Below are positions 31,371 to 44,143 of a stretch of DNA of 64,000 nt, one piece after another. A program made the position numbers and the translations under genes. The DNA comes from Straminergon stramineum. Taxonomy: Eukaryota > Streptophyta > Bryopsida > Hypnales > Calliergonaceae. A model generated the notes under the pieces. The model was not told the DNA's origin and did not search any database. It saw only the letters and a program-made list of their open reading frames with translations. The DNA is taken from assembly GCA_963920665.1 (NCBI GenBank), contig OY987272.1, forward strand, positions 7,693,001 to 7,757,000, in the 5' to 3' direction. The first letter of the stretch is position 1; each line of letters opens with the position of its first letter.

Positions 31371-34300
31371 ATGGATGCTCTTTCCTCCGAGGGCGCAATG
31401 ACCACTCCGCTGTTCACCTTTCAACATTCGATGGTACCAAGGTTGGCAAGTAGCAAGAAAATGACAGATGCTGCGTCAAGTCCGAAATCTGTGATTCCCG
31501 ACATGCATTCACTTAGTCCAGGATCGTCGTCGTCCAACAGCAAGTGCCAACCTCGCGGCCTTGACTGGAGCTACTCCACCTCAGACGGCGAATTTAGTGA
31601 GCTCGACTGTGTTTTGGATTCCATTGGCACTTCGCAAGAACTTGACAAGGTATTGTACTTCTTGAGAGTCGTTGGTAAAAGTCGCAGATGTCTTGCGAGT
31701 GCATTCTCAACCAACATGTGGCCAATGTTGGTTGAGAATCCTCTTTTCGAAGAACACGCTGACAAAAGCCATGGCGCGTGTGTATTGTTGTGTTCCAGAG
31801 TGAAAACTCAGGACCATTAGAGTCCTTGCCAGAAACACATTCGTTGGCGTTGGAGGTTACAAACGTGTGCGCCCCCACCAAAGTGGAGGTATCCGAAACC
31901 CTGAAGACAAGTTTGAAGCGAAGGAATGACAAACCTTTGTGCCGAATCCCTCTTTTTCCAGCTGTGAATGGTGAGTGTAATGAATTGACATGGAGTCGAT
32001 TCTTTATACAGCTAGAACCTCCGCTTTGAGCTTTTGCCTGCATTTTATGAATGACACTATTGACTGTGTTTTGTCTCCTGTCTGGGCCACTTTCATGCAG
32101 GTCTGGAATCGACGTCCCAGCCGTCTGCCCTTTTCATCCTTGGCGACCGAACTGGAGATCTTGGAAGGAGTCAGTATGGTGCTACTCAGCAATCCTCAGC
32201 TGCATTTCTGAGTGCCAAATATTGTGAAGGTAGCAATGACAATGGTTTACAGTTGATTTGTGAGTTTATTCCACATGTGGTAGCAGTCTCTTGTTCACAG
32301 GTGGATCAGTTTAGATAGATCAGCCCATTAGTTTGCTCTCCCTAGCTTTCACGTCAAAGGCAACGACTCCTTAATCAGTCGTGGGATTCACTGATTAACA
32401 TTACTTTTTTCTTGAAAGTTCTTCGTGGTTTAGGGTGAAGGTTCTTCATGCATCATATGAGCATTGCCGTAGATTTGTGATAACCAAATCTTGGTGATTC
32501 TTTCCTTTACGACAGAGCGGGAAACCACAGCAAGGGAAAACAACAGGGTATTGCCAGCATCCGAGGTATATGCTGCTGGTGAGCAAGACCGTGAAACAAA
32601 TAGCAAGTGGTCTCAAACCACGATGTCATCTGAAAGCCCTTCGAATCAACATGAGAAAGTCTCATCGAGCTCTTCAGCTCGACGCTACACATCATCCGAA
32701 AGTGGTTCTACACGACGTCGAGATCCTAGCTCCAGAGACACATTTTCCGCGGAGCTTTGTTCATCAACTGGAATGCCGCTGGAGAGGACTGATGACAACA
32801 GGAGGAGGTCAGTAAAACCAAGTGCAACGACCAACTGTGGCTATCCTGGGATTCCCTTACGTTTCATCCCCGGATACAACACCTCCGCCTACTCTGCAAG
32901 CCCGAGAGTTCAAAAAGCGACCAGGAATTACACTCTTACGCCAAGCTCATCAAGTAACTCTCCTGAACCAGCAGTGTTGAGATCATTCAAATTATCAACT
33001 TGTTCTGCTAGGCTGACTCGCTTAGCTGATACATGTTCCATTCTTTCTTATGGCTTTTGCATATGAAAGATTTTAAGTGGGATTAGGTTGGTTTGATAGA
33101 TGTTGAGCTCCATCCGCATCGGTTCCTGTCTGGCCCACTCTTAGGCGGTATGATTCTGAAGCCTCCTCCATCGAAATGGGACGACGCGGAGAAATGGATT
33201 GTTAGTCCTGGACGTAAGCAGTCTCCAAATCAACCTCATTACCGGTCATTGCCGACTCTCGTAATAGGTATGAAGCCTTAACTCTCCATAGCCTTAATCC
33301 TTTTTTGAATTTGAATAGTTTTGCCTATATCTTTGTACAAATACATTATTTGGTCAAATTATGTCAAATTGGTCATAAAGAAAGGTTATCTCTCAAAGAT
33401 TTAAGTATTGCTTTGGATGAATGAGAAAATGTTTGAACAAAACATTGACCTCAAGCACTCTGGTTATCATCCAAAGCTCTCTAATTATCATCTAGACAAT
33501 CGGAGTGTTAAAGTGCTTAGAAGTTAAAGTATTCTTGGAAAGTGTAACACTAGACAAGAATTGAAATGGCAAAAGATGAGAACCATCTAGAACAAGGAAT
33601 CATTTTCATTTTCATATTGCTATAAATTCTTCTATATAATTCATCCAAATCAACTCTTGGGTGACCTTCATCTTTCCTGGAGTTTGAATTAAGTATCCTT
33701 CATATACCTCTTCATCTAGCATTCTTGCAATGTTTTAACAAGCTTCTTTGACATGGTGGCAGGGAGAAGGCATTCAATTGCTGGTGGTCAGATTATACAC
33801 CCACACCATGGAATGGAAAGTCTTGATTTCTCTACTCTTCCAAGGGAAAAAACTATGTCTCCTCAATTTGAGCATTCATTCGTGAATACTGGAAAATTTG
33901 AATCACCAAAGGGCTCCAATTCTGAGAAGAAGTGTTCAAAAGCCCTTTCATTTGGCGATCTTTCAAGAAAGGGCTATTCTTCTCATGTATCTAGCAAGTC
34001 ACCGATCCGAAAAGAAGACAAAGAAGACAATGGTCTAAAGGAGAAGGACTCTATCTTGCCCTCTACAGAGTTTTTCATTGCCAATGACAAGTCTCTTGAG
34101 CTAAACAATAGGCCGTTATTAACACAGAACGTTGACGAAGAAGGGCAAAAAAAACAGCATCCTGTTGATGAACCGGAAACTGCAGACTGCATTATGAATA
34201 CATCTTCAGGTGAGTTCAATTTTGCTCATTGTCACTTCGTGATATTCTCTTCAGAAGTCTATGTCAACGACGTCATACAATTCATTTTTGATTTTGAGAT

Positions 34301-36031
34301 AGTCTATTTTCTTGTCAAAAGGTGTGTCAAAAAAATGTCCGAATCAACACGTCCGAGCTGACGAAGATGACAGAATCGACAAATCAGTGTCAATATGGAT
34401 CTTTCGATTTGACTAATATTTGCTGATACGGACACTAGTGGGCAAGCCCTTCGATAAGGATTTCTTGCATTTCAAATGACCAAATTTGTTCACATTGTTG
34501 TCATGGTGCAGAGTACTCCAAAGGTATTCAAGTGTCAAAGCAATCCCGTTCAGTTTCGATGCAGGAGTTGAGCACAGTTCTTGTAGCTGCTCAACATGTC
34601 TCCTTCCAAGAACCAAAAAATTGCAGGGATATGGGTATCCAGACGACTCTCGTTGAAACTCCAAAGAATTCGACATGTATAATGCCAGGATTTACAGAAT
34701 CGACCACAAAGCCCAACACCCCAATAGGAATAACGGCCATTCCTATGGCTATTGATTCAATTGAACTCCAAACCCGACATATGGAGAAACTAGAACTCCA
34801 TAATATGGCAGGGAATGATCAGCCTTGTTTGGACAGAAGTAATACCTGGACTACCCGTGAAGAGGAAGAAATAAAGGGCGCTGCAAGTCGTCGAGAGGAT
34901 CCAGAGGATCTGGAGAAATTCCAATTGGCCGCTAAGACCACATCCTGGGAAGAAGCAAAGCGAGCAAAAGCTACAGTCAGGTTAGTATGACATTCACTCA
35001 GTCTTCACTCTACACTGATTTTTCCTACTAGTGTGTGTTTTGAAGTTAACTTAAACATGGTTATAACATTTTACAAAAGAGGGATGTTTTTACCCATTTT
35101 ATGTATACAAATGCTACTCATGTTGAAGAACCATCACAAATATCGTGGTGAAATTTTTTTCTCCCTAACTAGTAAATATCATTCTAACATTAGTGTCACA
35201 CACTATTAGGACTAATCACTGTGGTTAAATAAATATTATAAGACACTAGTGTTAATGAACTAACAGGATGTTATGATTAGGATTCTGTGCAATTTTCAAA
35301 AGCATCTTATTCAGTAGCTCCATTGAGATAGTCCACGAATCGAAGATTGTCGGACTTGAAAGTAGACTAGACTTCACTAAGCACATTTAGCAGTTTCTCT
35401 GGTGACTCACATCATCACTTTGGATGAACAGGTTCAGGAGCAAGGAAGCAAAGATTAAGGTTTGGGAAAAGCACCAAAAAGACCAAGCTGAAGCCAAGAT
35501 GATGAAAACAGAGGTATATGTCTTTACTATCAATTGCCTTATTTGGAAATAAAAACTCCCTAACAGAGAGGAACTCCAACGAGTAAGTGGTTGACTAAAA
35601 TGAAGAGTCTATTCACCTAAGACCCCATGATTGACTTTGAAAAATCAATATGAGTGACACTTACGCTACATACCTCTGGTAGAAGGGAGACTATCTAACC
35701 GTTTATTTTTTGTTTTTTCAAACAGTACACATTTGTCACAGCCTGTAGTTTGTGAGTCTAACTGCTAGATTTTTTTTTAAATTTAAAAAATTTAATGCAC
35801 ATGCAGGCAAAGGTTGAGAAGATCCTCGCAGGTGCTAGGAAGAAGATGAAAGAAAGACTAGCTTCGGCATCTAAGAAAGCTGCAAAAATGACAGCGGCTA
35901 ATGAGGTAATTCGAAATCAACAAGCTGCCAAAATAGCCGTGCGAGTTGGGCTGATGCGCAAGACTGGCTTCCAAGACTCCCCTTCCAAGACGTCCTTCAA
36001 GTGCTGCTTTGGGGGTCTTCGGAGATCATAA
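31371..36031 (+). CDS. Long remorin with C-terminal remorin domain, 9 exons
   Basis: Remorins are plant plasma-membrane-associated proteins that mark sterol-rich nanodomains and act in signalling, plasmodesmata and microbe responses. Exons: 31371-31649, 31799-31970, 32101-32229, 32516-32953, 33100-33267, 33763-34209, 34512-34980, 35432-35513, 35807-36031. They total 2409 nt, 802 aa, and all phases are consistent. The N-terminal 670 residues are low-complexity, Ser/Thr-rich and probably disordered, with the long-remorin motif PPPSKWDDAEKWIVSP. The Remorin_C domain (about 685-795) shows WEEAKRAKATVRFRSKEAKI, KVWEKHQKDQAEAKM, VEKILAGARKKMKERLASAS and NQQAAKIA, a coiled coil. The tail SFKCCFGGLRRS carries adjacent cysteines, the usual S-acylation anchor. 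The exon 4/5 junction has a weak donor and is the least certain. Longer than typical remorins (200-600 aa). Confidence 0.9.
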
Positions 36032-36643
36032 AGACCTGTTGTAATTTTAGCACCACCTGACACTTTCACGAGCTTGTAACAGTATCTTCTGCAACCTCCC
36101 ACCATTATAAACTTTGCTTGATGGTGGACACTGAGAGTTGGGCATTGACAGATTTGTAGTAGGCTTCACATCTATGGGGTTGATTTCAGTAGTAGGCTTC
36201 ACATCTATGGGGTTGATTTCAGTAGTAGGGACAAACCAGTGTAGCTTCTAGTGGTTACAAAGTCATCTTATTTACAGTACTAGTTAAACTCTTTGCAATA
36301 GTAATGATTCTTTAAATTTCTACATGACATGGAGCATTTTATAATTTCTTTGTTCCTAATTACTCTTGAAAGCTCCTAATTTCAATGACGAACTCTGTCC
36401 TCTACTATCAAAGTGATGCTTTTAGGTGTGGATGCCTTTTTGTTTCGAAAAAAATGTCACGCTGCATGGGGCCTCACATGAACTAGAGGACCATAACACG
36501 ATTATGTGGCAGATTGACGAAGTGGAAGACTTGCAAATGGCCATACTACCGCAAAGATAGCAACTGGAAAGCAAGACTTTTATATTCCTTGACAAACAGA
36601 TCTCAATTGGACATACAGAAACAATTTGGATTTCACATGATTG
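36032..36643. other. Tail-to-tail intergenic region, remorin and TCAB1
   Basis: Holds both 3' UTRs. A perfect 33-bp tandem duplication ('gtagtaggcttcacatctat' core, units at 36156 and 36189) lies in the remorin 3' flank. No other feature seen. Confidence 0.65.
36156..36229. repeat. 33-bp tandem duplication
   Basis: Two consecutive copies of a unit containing 'taggcttcacatctatgggg' and 'ttgatttcagtag', with the start of a third. Apparently exact, so recent. Confidence 0.9.
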
Positions 36644-39600
36644 TCAAGCAGAGGAGGCATTGACTTCTATTAAATTGATGGACGCTTGAGACACCTCCTG
36701 CACTTGAGAATACATTACATCTACCTTAACACTCTCATTAGCTTCTTGGCTTTCTACAAGCAGGTTTTCAAATTCCGTGCTCTCTGTAGACACGAGAACT
36801 TCATTGGAAGATTGCCAGGTGCATGGAAACAACCATACTGAAGCACAATTTTCTTCAGCTGCAACAACCCCAAAAAAAGACTGTAAGACTTCTGGCAAGT
36901 AAATCTGAACAATAGGTAAAGCTACCCTGATTATTCTATTTAGTGTATGATACACTATTATGAAGCATTGGCGTAGCTATTGATGAACACCATTTGCAAC
37001 TTGTTGACAGGACAAATTTTGATAGTGGTTACAAGGTACACAATTCACAACTCTGGCACACTATAGCACTATATATATGTTTGTGTAACCCTATGCTCTG
37101 TATACCAATAGAAAAAGGATATCATGCACTACATTTTTTGACGATAGAAATATGTTTTAAAAGTTATACTGATTAACTAATAGCTTCCAAAGTGGACTCT
37201 CTATTTTTTTAACTGGGTAATTGGGGATCAAGGTGATAAAGAGCTCACCATGTGTTTGGATGGGAGGTGTTTCTAGGTTTGTTCCTTCGTCATCGAAATT
37301 TGAATTGAACCTGCGGTGACCAGAAGACGTCACTCCCAAAGGTAACGTTGGATGAAAAGCAAACCCATTGACAGTATCTGCAGTCCACAGCCCACCCCAA
37401 CAGATCCCTATTCTTAGTAACATTATTAGAGTCAAACAAATTAAAGATTCCCACATGAAAAAAAACACGCAAAAAAGGAGCTCAAAGGTAGCTATACTTT
37501 ATAGCCCCAAAGATGTAGTTTAATAGTTAAAGTAATCTTCAGCTTTATAGTTTCTCCACGAATTGGAGGACGATTGATGTCATACCGGCGGCTGCTTGAA
37601 AACTATTTGTCCACTCGCCAGTTTGAAGGTCATAGACATGCACATATCCATCCTGCAATGATGATCCCATTCGTATCAGGAAAATACATTTGAACAAATT
37701 GAGAAAAATATATTTGAACAAAGAGATATGAAAAGTGTAAAACAGGATTTGGGCGTTTTAAGGGTTAAAACTTTCACCTGACCACCAGTCCCTAGATGTC
37801 GACCACATGGCTCAATATCTAATGCGATTCTCTGATTCGTATCAGATGTTACCCGTGGCAATCTGCAAGCATATCAAAATGAAGCTCTGGTTTAGAGATA
37901 TATGAGGACCGTCATCGTAACAACTTCAGATTTCCCAATAGAACAGGCTTACGATACTATCGTCCTCCCAATCCCCAGATACATATCCATGTCAGCCATG
38001 ACATTCTAGAACCAGGTGGAAGACCATCCTTTTGGAAGAAAATCATGTACAGATTACGAAAATCTAATAGAATAACGCAGAGAATAGCAAAAGTGTTGGT
38101 GGAAGAATCAAATGGCTAGCAAAGAACGGAGAGAACTAATAGGAGCCAAAAGGGATATCGAAATGGGGACTTTAAGATACCTTTATGTGCACTAAATACT
38201 GCTCTAGAGGATGAATAATGCTTTGTTCTGAAGAATGGTGTGGCTGAACCCACAAAAAAATACTGAAAAGAAATTAGGAGCTATCAGGAGCAAGCACTTA
38301 CTTATACACAATGCCAGCTGTGTTCCGCACATCCCAGCACAATATGTTAGGGTCCTTCTCAAACAATACCACGCTGATAATTAGTGTACTCCAAAATACA
38401 CAAAAAAAAAGCATCATCATATGATACCCTTTTTAGTGATAGGTCAGTGTATTTGATGAGGACAGTACGAGAGGGAATAAAATGACAAAAAATGACTGTA
38501 AACATCAACATTGAAAATTAAGCATTTCACCCTTAACCCTAATAAACCCTAAAAACCTAAACCCAATAACCCTATAACCCTACCTGAACTGAAAGAAGTA
38601 GGGTTCTACCTTGCGGCCCCCGGTATACAGATAATTTCCATCCTTCGAGAACAAAACCTGTAACATGAACCAAAATGTACCCACCATTTAGTCCAATATT
38701 CACCATACAGAAGGTTATCGACTAGTGGAGACCCTGAAGTGTCAAAAAAATGCTACAATAATAGTTCTTCCTATGACCAAGTGTAACAAGAAATGCTGTC
38801 AAGTGTACAAAGCTTCAGAACTTCTCATCCCAGAGGACCAGATACACACTTTACGAGCCATGGCAAAAAAATCAGGAGAGAAAAAGTATATGTAATGGGC
38901 AACTTCCATCCATGAGAAACTGGCACACTTTACTAGCAAGGAACACATAAAAATAAAGCGTTTGACGAGGAGCACACAAAAATTTAAGACCTCAAATCTG
39001 GCATACCTGAGTGACTCCTCCCTCCTGCCCATGAAGAACAAATAGAAGCTCTGCATTGTGCTCGCTGTACAGAGCTGTGGTTTTGTTGTAGGACCCTGCT
39101 GCAAACAGACCCTCTGAGGTTGGGCTAAAACCCAGACATGAGATTATTCCTGTCACACAAACAAACAATCAACCACTATCATAACCGCATACAGTACGAT
39201 ATTACCTTCAAATAAAACAGTCCCAGAAAAAATAGACAGGAAAGAATGGAATGATACTCATCTTCTGTATCAGGGCTTTACCTGTCTGTCCATCTTTAGC
39301 TCTAGTCAATGTGGAGTACTGTGAATACTCCCGACCAGGTCGAGAGGTTTCAAAAACCCTCAGGGTTTTGTTGTACCCACAAAACAACCTGCGTAGCCAC
39401 AGATATAAGTCCCTCCTTTAGTGAATCCGTCTTCCTTACGATGTACTTCCTTAAAGAGCATTTAGAGTTTGACATTTCGAGGCTATAACAGCAAAAAAAT
39501 GCAACTAGTACACATTGTAGGCAATTTCATGTGATCCAATGTTGGAAAACTCACATAACATCTATAGCCAGAACCGAACACTTTCATCCCACGTTGTTCA

Positions 39601-42427
39601 CTCACTCAAATCAGAAAGACTAATCATTGTATTAATGTTACGACTAACCTTGATCCAGAATTATTGAAAGCAATTGAGTATGCTGCTGTAATCTCATCCA
39701 TTGCGTCATACGCTCTATATGTGCACCGGAGCTGTCAAACCCAGAGACACGCTCAAGAAACGTCAGTAATGAAATCTGGTGACTTGGAGATAACATTTCA
39801 AGAAGACTTTATCCGTTCTAAAATGTAGATATGAGAGAGGAGTAGTATGAAGACCCGCCATACAGACCCGGCATCCTACAGGGTATGGAAGGCAACAAAG
39901 TCCTAGATGAAGTATAGTGGACCCCTTGTGTGATCATTAAAACAAAAGGTCGATGACATTAACTCCTAGGGGCCCTTTTTAGGAATTTTTTATCAGACCC
40001 CAAGTGGGACAGCCTGTACAGACTAGCAGCCATTTTAACTTGAACACAATCACTACTTGCTCCGCTCCATAGGGTTTGTGAATGATAAGAGTATTCAAGA
40101 ATACTTTGAAGCCGGGATCAAGGTTCTTCAAAGCATTAGGCCTGAAGGAAGAAACCCTTCAGTACGTTGGGAATCCTCCTCCAGGTCCTGAATAGTACAA
40201 ACTAGCAGGACAGGCCGATACGAAAGCATTAAAACACTCTAAGCCTGGTTTCAAGATGCCTATTCAGGTTTAGGAAAGCAATCGAGAGCAGGAGTTTCAG
40301 ACAAAAGAAATCATCACCTCGCCAGAAACAGCGTCCCAAAGGTGAACCGGATGATCACGTGTAGATGTTGCAAATGTACATGAGGATGCATCTGTGATAA
40401 ATTAATCACTCACAATCGTTAGCATGCGTCCTAAATGGTGCAACTAGCCACATTCTAAACACAAAACCACACACACCTGACAACATCACTGAAAGGTTTG
40501 CTACTCACAAACAGGCCTCAAGAGTCCACACCCCTAAATCGTCAATTCAGAATTAAGCTATCAACTTAAGCTAAAAAACAAATCGGAAGAAAACCATGAA
40601 TACAGAGTTTGGAAGCTAGTTAGGCTCTGCTTGCGCAGACCAAGTACAGCCAACTCGTTACTAATGCCCACATCGACCAAATTGAGTCAGTAATCAAATT
40701 GGTGCTAATTCGAGCTAACTAACTTGCAATGAATTTACATTCATTTCCACCACTAAACTCCACGATTTGGGATAAGTAATCTAATGGAGCCTAAGCCGAT
40801 GATTTGAAGTGCTAAATCCACCCACACCAACCAAATAGCAACAGTTGGCTAACTTGAATACTATTTCATCGTTAGTTATCTTGCAGGTGCGGGGAAAAAA
40901 ATAAGTTAGTCAATGTCCAACTAGCTAATGAGCCTTCATACCGCAGTTAGCTAATTGGCACTACTTGGTTGGAGCAGGCGGGGCTTTAATAAGGAGATTT
41001 TCAAGTCATGAAGAATGGAACTACCTGTGGTGGTCATCTGAGGATACCAACAGAAATCGTACACGGCCTCTCCTTCATTTATGATCAAAGCTGCTGCAAA
41101 CGAGTCTGGTTGCAGATGAACAGGCAAAATGTTAGCATTCCTACAGCAAATCGAGAGCCTGTAAATGAAATCAAAAACCTTGATCGGTAGCCTAGTCATT
41201 CAATTCATAAACTTGTACCAAACCACTAGAGGAAATGAATAAGTATATTGGAATGGCTATGAAACAAGTTAAAAACTAGATTTGACTATAGATTGGAAAA
41301 CAAGAGACGTCTTCACACCTTCATCGGACTTCTTGAAGTCGTCCGAGTCCGTGCTTTCAATTACGTCACTAGGCCTGTAAAACCCCAAGAATCCTTATCT
41401 CTAAATCAGGTCCACAAAGACACCAGATTTCGTCCTCTTTTTTATCCTAAAAAAACAGAGCTTGAAGCCTAAACCCTAAACGCTTCGAACATGAGTGGCA
41501 TTGACAAGGAACTCATCTCCCAATAATTCTTCTACAAAAGTGAAGAAGCATTTCCAAAAATTAAGAGAAAGGACTTCTAGATCCAGCTAGGATATAGAGT
41601 ACTGACAAGTCAAAGACGCGGAGATTGTTGTCCTCGCTGCTCGTAAGAAAACAGGATCCATCTGGAGACCTGCAGACAATAATAAGAACATAATATTCAT
41701 AAGACACGACACCAGAAGTGTCAGAAATGCATGTTCTTGGAAATGAAAGCATGGAACTCACTTTGTAGAAGATCAGTAAGATGCATTTTAGGTGAGAAAG
41801 AATTCATCTCTATAATAAAAATTGATTACCCTCACGTAGATCATAAAATTTCACCTCATGAAGAGAAATGATCTCCAAACACGTCACCAAGGAACGCTTT
41901 TGCATTGACCTTATGGACACTAAACCCTAATTAGGGTATACCCTCTAACCACGATAATCAAATTTTCTGTAACCATCACAGCATACACTATTGACCCCAT
42001 TTCAATAGATAACAAAATTCCAGCTCATCACAGTCATAGAAAGAACAGAGAAATGAACTCCATGCAGATAGCTTAGAATGCTACCCTGCAAACTCCATGA
42101 CCCTAAACCCCAGTTAGGGTTTAACCCTGGAGCCCCGGATACTCAAATTTGCTGTTTCCATCACACCGAACGCCAATGAACTCTTCCCAATTGCAATCCT
42201 ATGCTCCTAAACCCTAAATCCATTTGGCAAAGGTCTCTGAGGATCCAAATCGATGAAACTCACCACTTGACGCCCTTGAAGAAAACATTTTCAGCCGACG
42301 GGGACCGCATCTGCTTGTGGAAGTGGTACCGTCGACTCGGAGGGGTCTGAAACTCCAGCACGGGAAAATAGTACCCGGACGACTGCTCGGGCTCCACATG
42401 CTCCTCATCGCCATCGCCCTCCGCCAT
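36644..42427 (-). CDS. TCAB1: Telomerase Cajal body protein 1 / WDR79 (WRAP53) homologue, 14 exons
   Basis: WD40 protein that binds the CAB box of Cajal-body RNAs and, in animals, delivers telomerase RNA to Cajal bodies; its plant role is less well defined. Exons in transcript order: 42264-42427, 41607-41669, 41319-41374, 41025-41105, 40318-40391, 39649-39731, 39282-39388, 39007-39149, 38610-38657, 38302-38354, 37778-37862, 37586-37652, 37249-37377, 36644-36858. They total 1368 nt, 455 aa, in continuous frame. Landmarks: acidic N-terminus, NVFFKGVKWSPDGSCFLTSS and EDNNLRVFDLP, EAVYDFCWYPQM, FATSTRDHPVHLWDAVSG, LRCTYRAYDAMDEITAAYSI, RLFCGYNKTLRVFETSRPGR, GIISCLGFSP, DPNILCWDVRNTAGIVYKLP, CGRHLGTGGQDGYVHVYDLQ, DTVNGFAFHP with LGVTSSGHRRF, ENCASVWLF. 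The C-terminal 50 residues after the last blade are acidic and unique. Identity is firm. Confidence 0.93.
37135..37232 (-). mobile_element. MITE family C fragment in TCAB1 intron 13
   Basis: 'gatagaaatatgttttaaaagttatactgatta' followed by 'tagcttccaaagtggact' is the reverse complement of the family C core and closely parallels 10310-10405. The far end is near 'tttaactgggtaattgggg'. Confidence 0.6.
38525..38585 (+). repeat. Telomere-like cluster in TCAB1 intron 9
   Basis: Five to six degenerate 'aaccctaa(a/t)' units occur in a row within the intron between the exons at 38610-38657 and 38302-38354. Confidence 0.75.
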
Positions 42428-44143
42428 TCCCATCCTAAATTCTTCCCAATTTCACTCGACCAAATCCTTCAGTACATTGCCCGAAACGCTAAATCCTAAA
42501 ACCCTGAACCCTGAACCGATCGCAACAATGCCTCCATCTTCGTACAGAATGCAACATTAGATTACGGGACTACAGTCCAAATTGGAGAACAGTCGGAAGA
42601 AATGGAATTTCGATGATCTAAACCCAAGAGAGTCGATGTTCTTGAAAATGCACTGGTCGCCGTCCGGGAGTCGCTGGGTAAGGGTTTAAGGTGTTATCTA
42701 TACCACTTGTACATTTCAGATGTACTAGCTCTTACACATGTACGAATTTGCAGATAGAAGCATGAACAATTTGAGATCGGAGTTCTTCATCTGCATCTTG
42801 GCAGAATGTCTCTCTAGCGTACTCTGATTATCAACAATCAGGGTTTACGAGTTGCTAGCTTGCTCATCAGATCATGCTCGTCTGGGCGATTCCGTTTGTC
42901 GTCGCCCGCAATTGAGCCAAATTTCTGATTATACAATGAATCCTTTCGAACGAGCTTCGTTGCTTCATTGCCTTGGATCCACTTGATTTGGGTGAAGAGA
43001 TCACTACCAAGACCATTGGTTCTGCAAGATTTTAAAGTTACCTTATTTGGACGCATTTAGGTGTCGATACCTTATGCAAAATTTTGGAGATGTATACAGT
43101 CTTTCCACCAGAGAACATAAAGAATCTAGCAAACTAAACTATTGAAGAATGAGCGGCCACTTTTTGAAACAATTGATTCCATTGCCTTTATGTAAACATG
43201 TCAACCAAGGATTGAATGCAAAGCAAAAAGCAATTCTAACATAAACTGCACCTTCCCTTCACGAACATAACATACTCAAGGTTGTGGACAACTCCTCAAA
43301 AATGGTAAGACAACAAGCCAATTTGTCTGCATCGGTGTAAACTTGGAATAACAGTTTGGAACTGCGCAGGATTTTGCTAAAAGCCCTCTACGGGTGCTTT
43401 AGAGATTGTCCTGAAATCTACATCTACGGCCAATACAACGACCAACGAGGGAGAAATGGCTTCAATTACCTCACTCACACATAATCACAACTTGACATGT
43501 GAAATTGTCCAATCAGACACGTATACAACTTGCCAGATGAGGCTTGTGGTACAAATACAGAGTAAGTCGTTTGAGAGAGTTGGGTATCGATCAATCAAAT
43601 ATGTACACAACATGGCAGACTTTGAGGATTCACAAAGAATGTGGAATCACAAATTGTGTCATTAGAAAGATTTGTGTATCAATCAATCAGACCTGTACAA
43701 AAAATGGCAGACTTGAGGACATACAAAGAACGCGGAATTCATGAGTGTCATTAGAGAGCATTGTGTATCAATCAATCAGAAATGTACACAACATGGCACC
43801 CTTCGAGGATATACAGGGAATGTGGAATTACAGAATGCGTCATCAGACAGAGTTGCCGATCGGTCAATCAGACATGTAAGCAACATGGCAGATTTTGAGG
43901 ATATACAGAGAAAGGGAATTTCCAGAATGTGTCATTAGAGAGAGTTCAGTATTGATTACAAGGCTGTGAGTGAAAATAATTCCGTTACTGTACAGGGCCC
44001 ACGAATTGGTTGCAACCCTAACATACCTACAATTGTGTCTTCTTCAGGGATTCCAAAAGCTATGAACGCTCATGATGCTCACAAGAGGCTCACCATGGAT
44101 AACAGCTTCACGTAAAGTACAAAGGATATACAAAAACGAGGAT
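42428..44143. other. TCAB1 promoter side and intergenic region
   Basis: 'cctaaaaccctgaaccctga' telo-box-like units lie 75-90 bp upstream of the TCAB1 start. A 91-bp minisatellite occupies 43500-43950. The final 100 bp or so are probably the 3' UTR of the alpha/beta hydrolase. No gene recognised. Confidence 0.6.
43500..43955. repeat. 91-bp minisatellite, about five diverged units
   Basis: The anchor 'ta(t/c)c(a/g)atcaatca' recurs at about 43585, 43677, 43766 and 43857 (steps 92, 89, 91). In each unit it is followed by 'a.atgtacacaacatggcag', 'actttgaggatatacaaaga', 'atgtggaat' and 'tgtgtcattagagaga'. Short open frames through it are by-products of the repeat. Confidence 0.9.

Noticed and set aside
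36156..36229. Possible CRISPR-like or regulatory direct repeats downstream of remorin
   Set aside because: Only two adjacent copies without spacers, in a eukaryotic 3' flank; a simple tandem duplication.
43456..43938. Three overlapping plus-strand frames of 65-69 codons with shared SINQ/CTQ-like words
   Set aside because: The resemblance among them comes from the 91-bp minisatellite; no evidence of a repeat protein.
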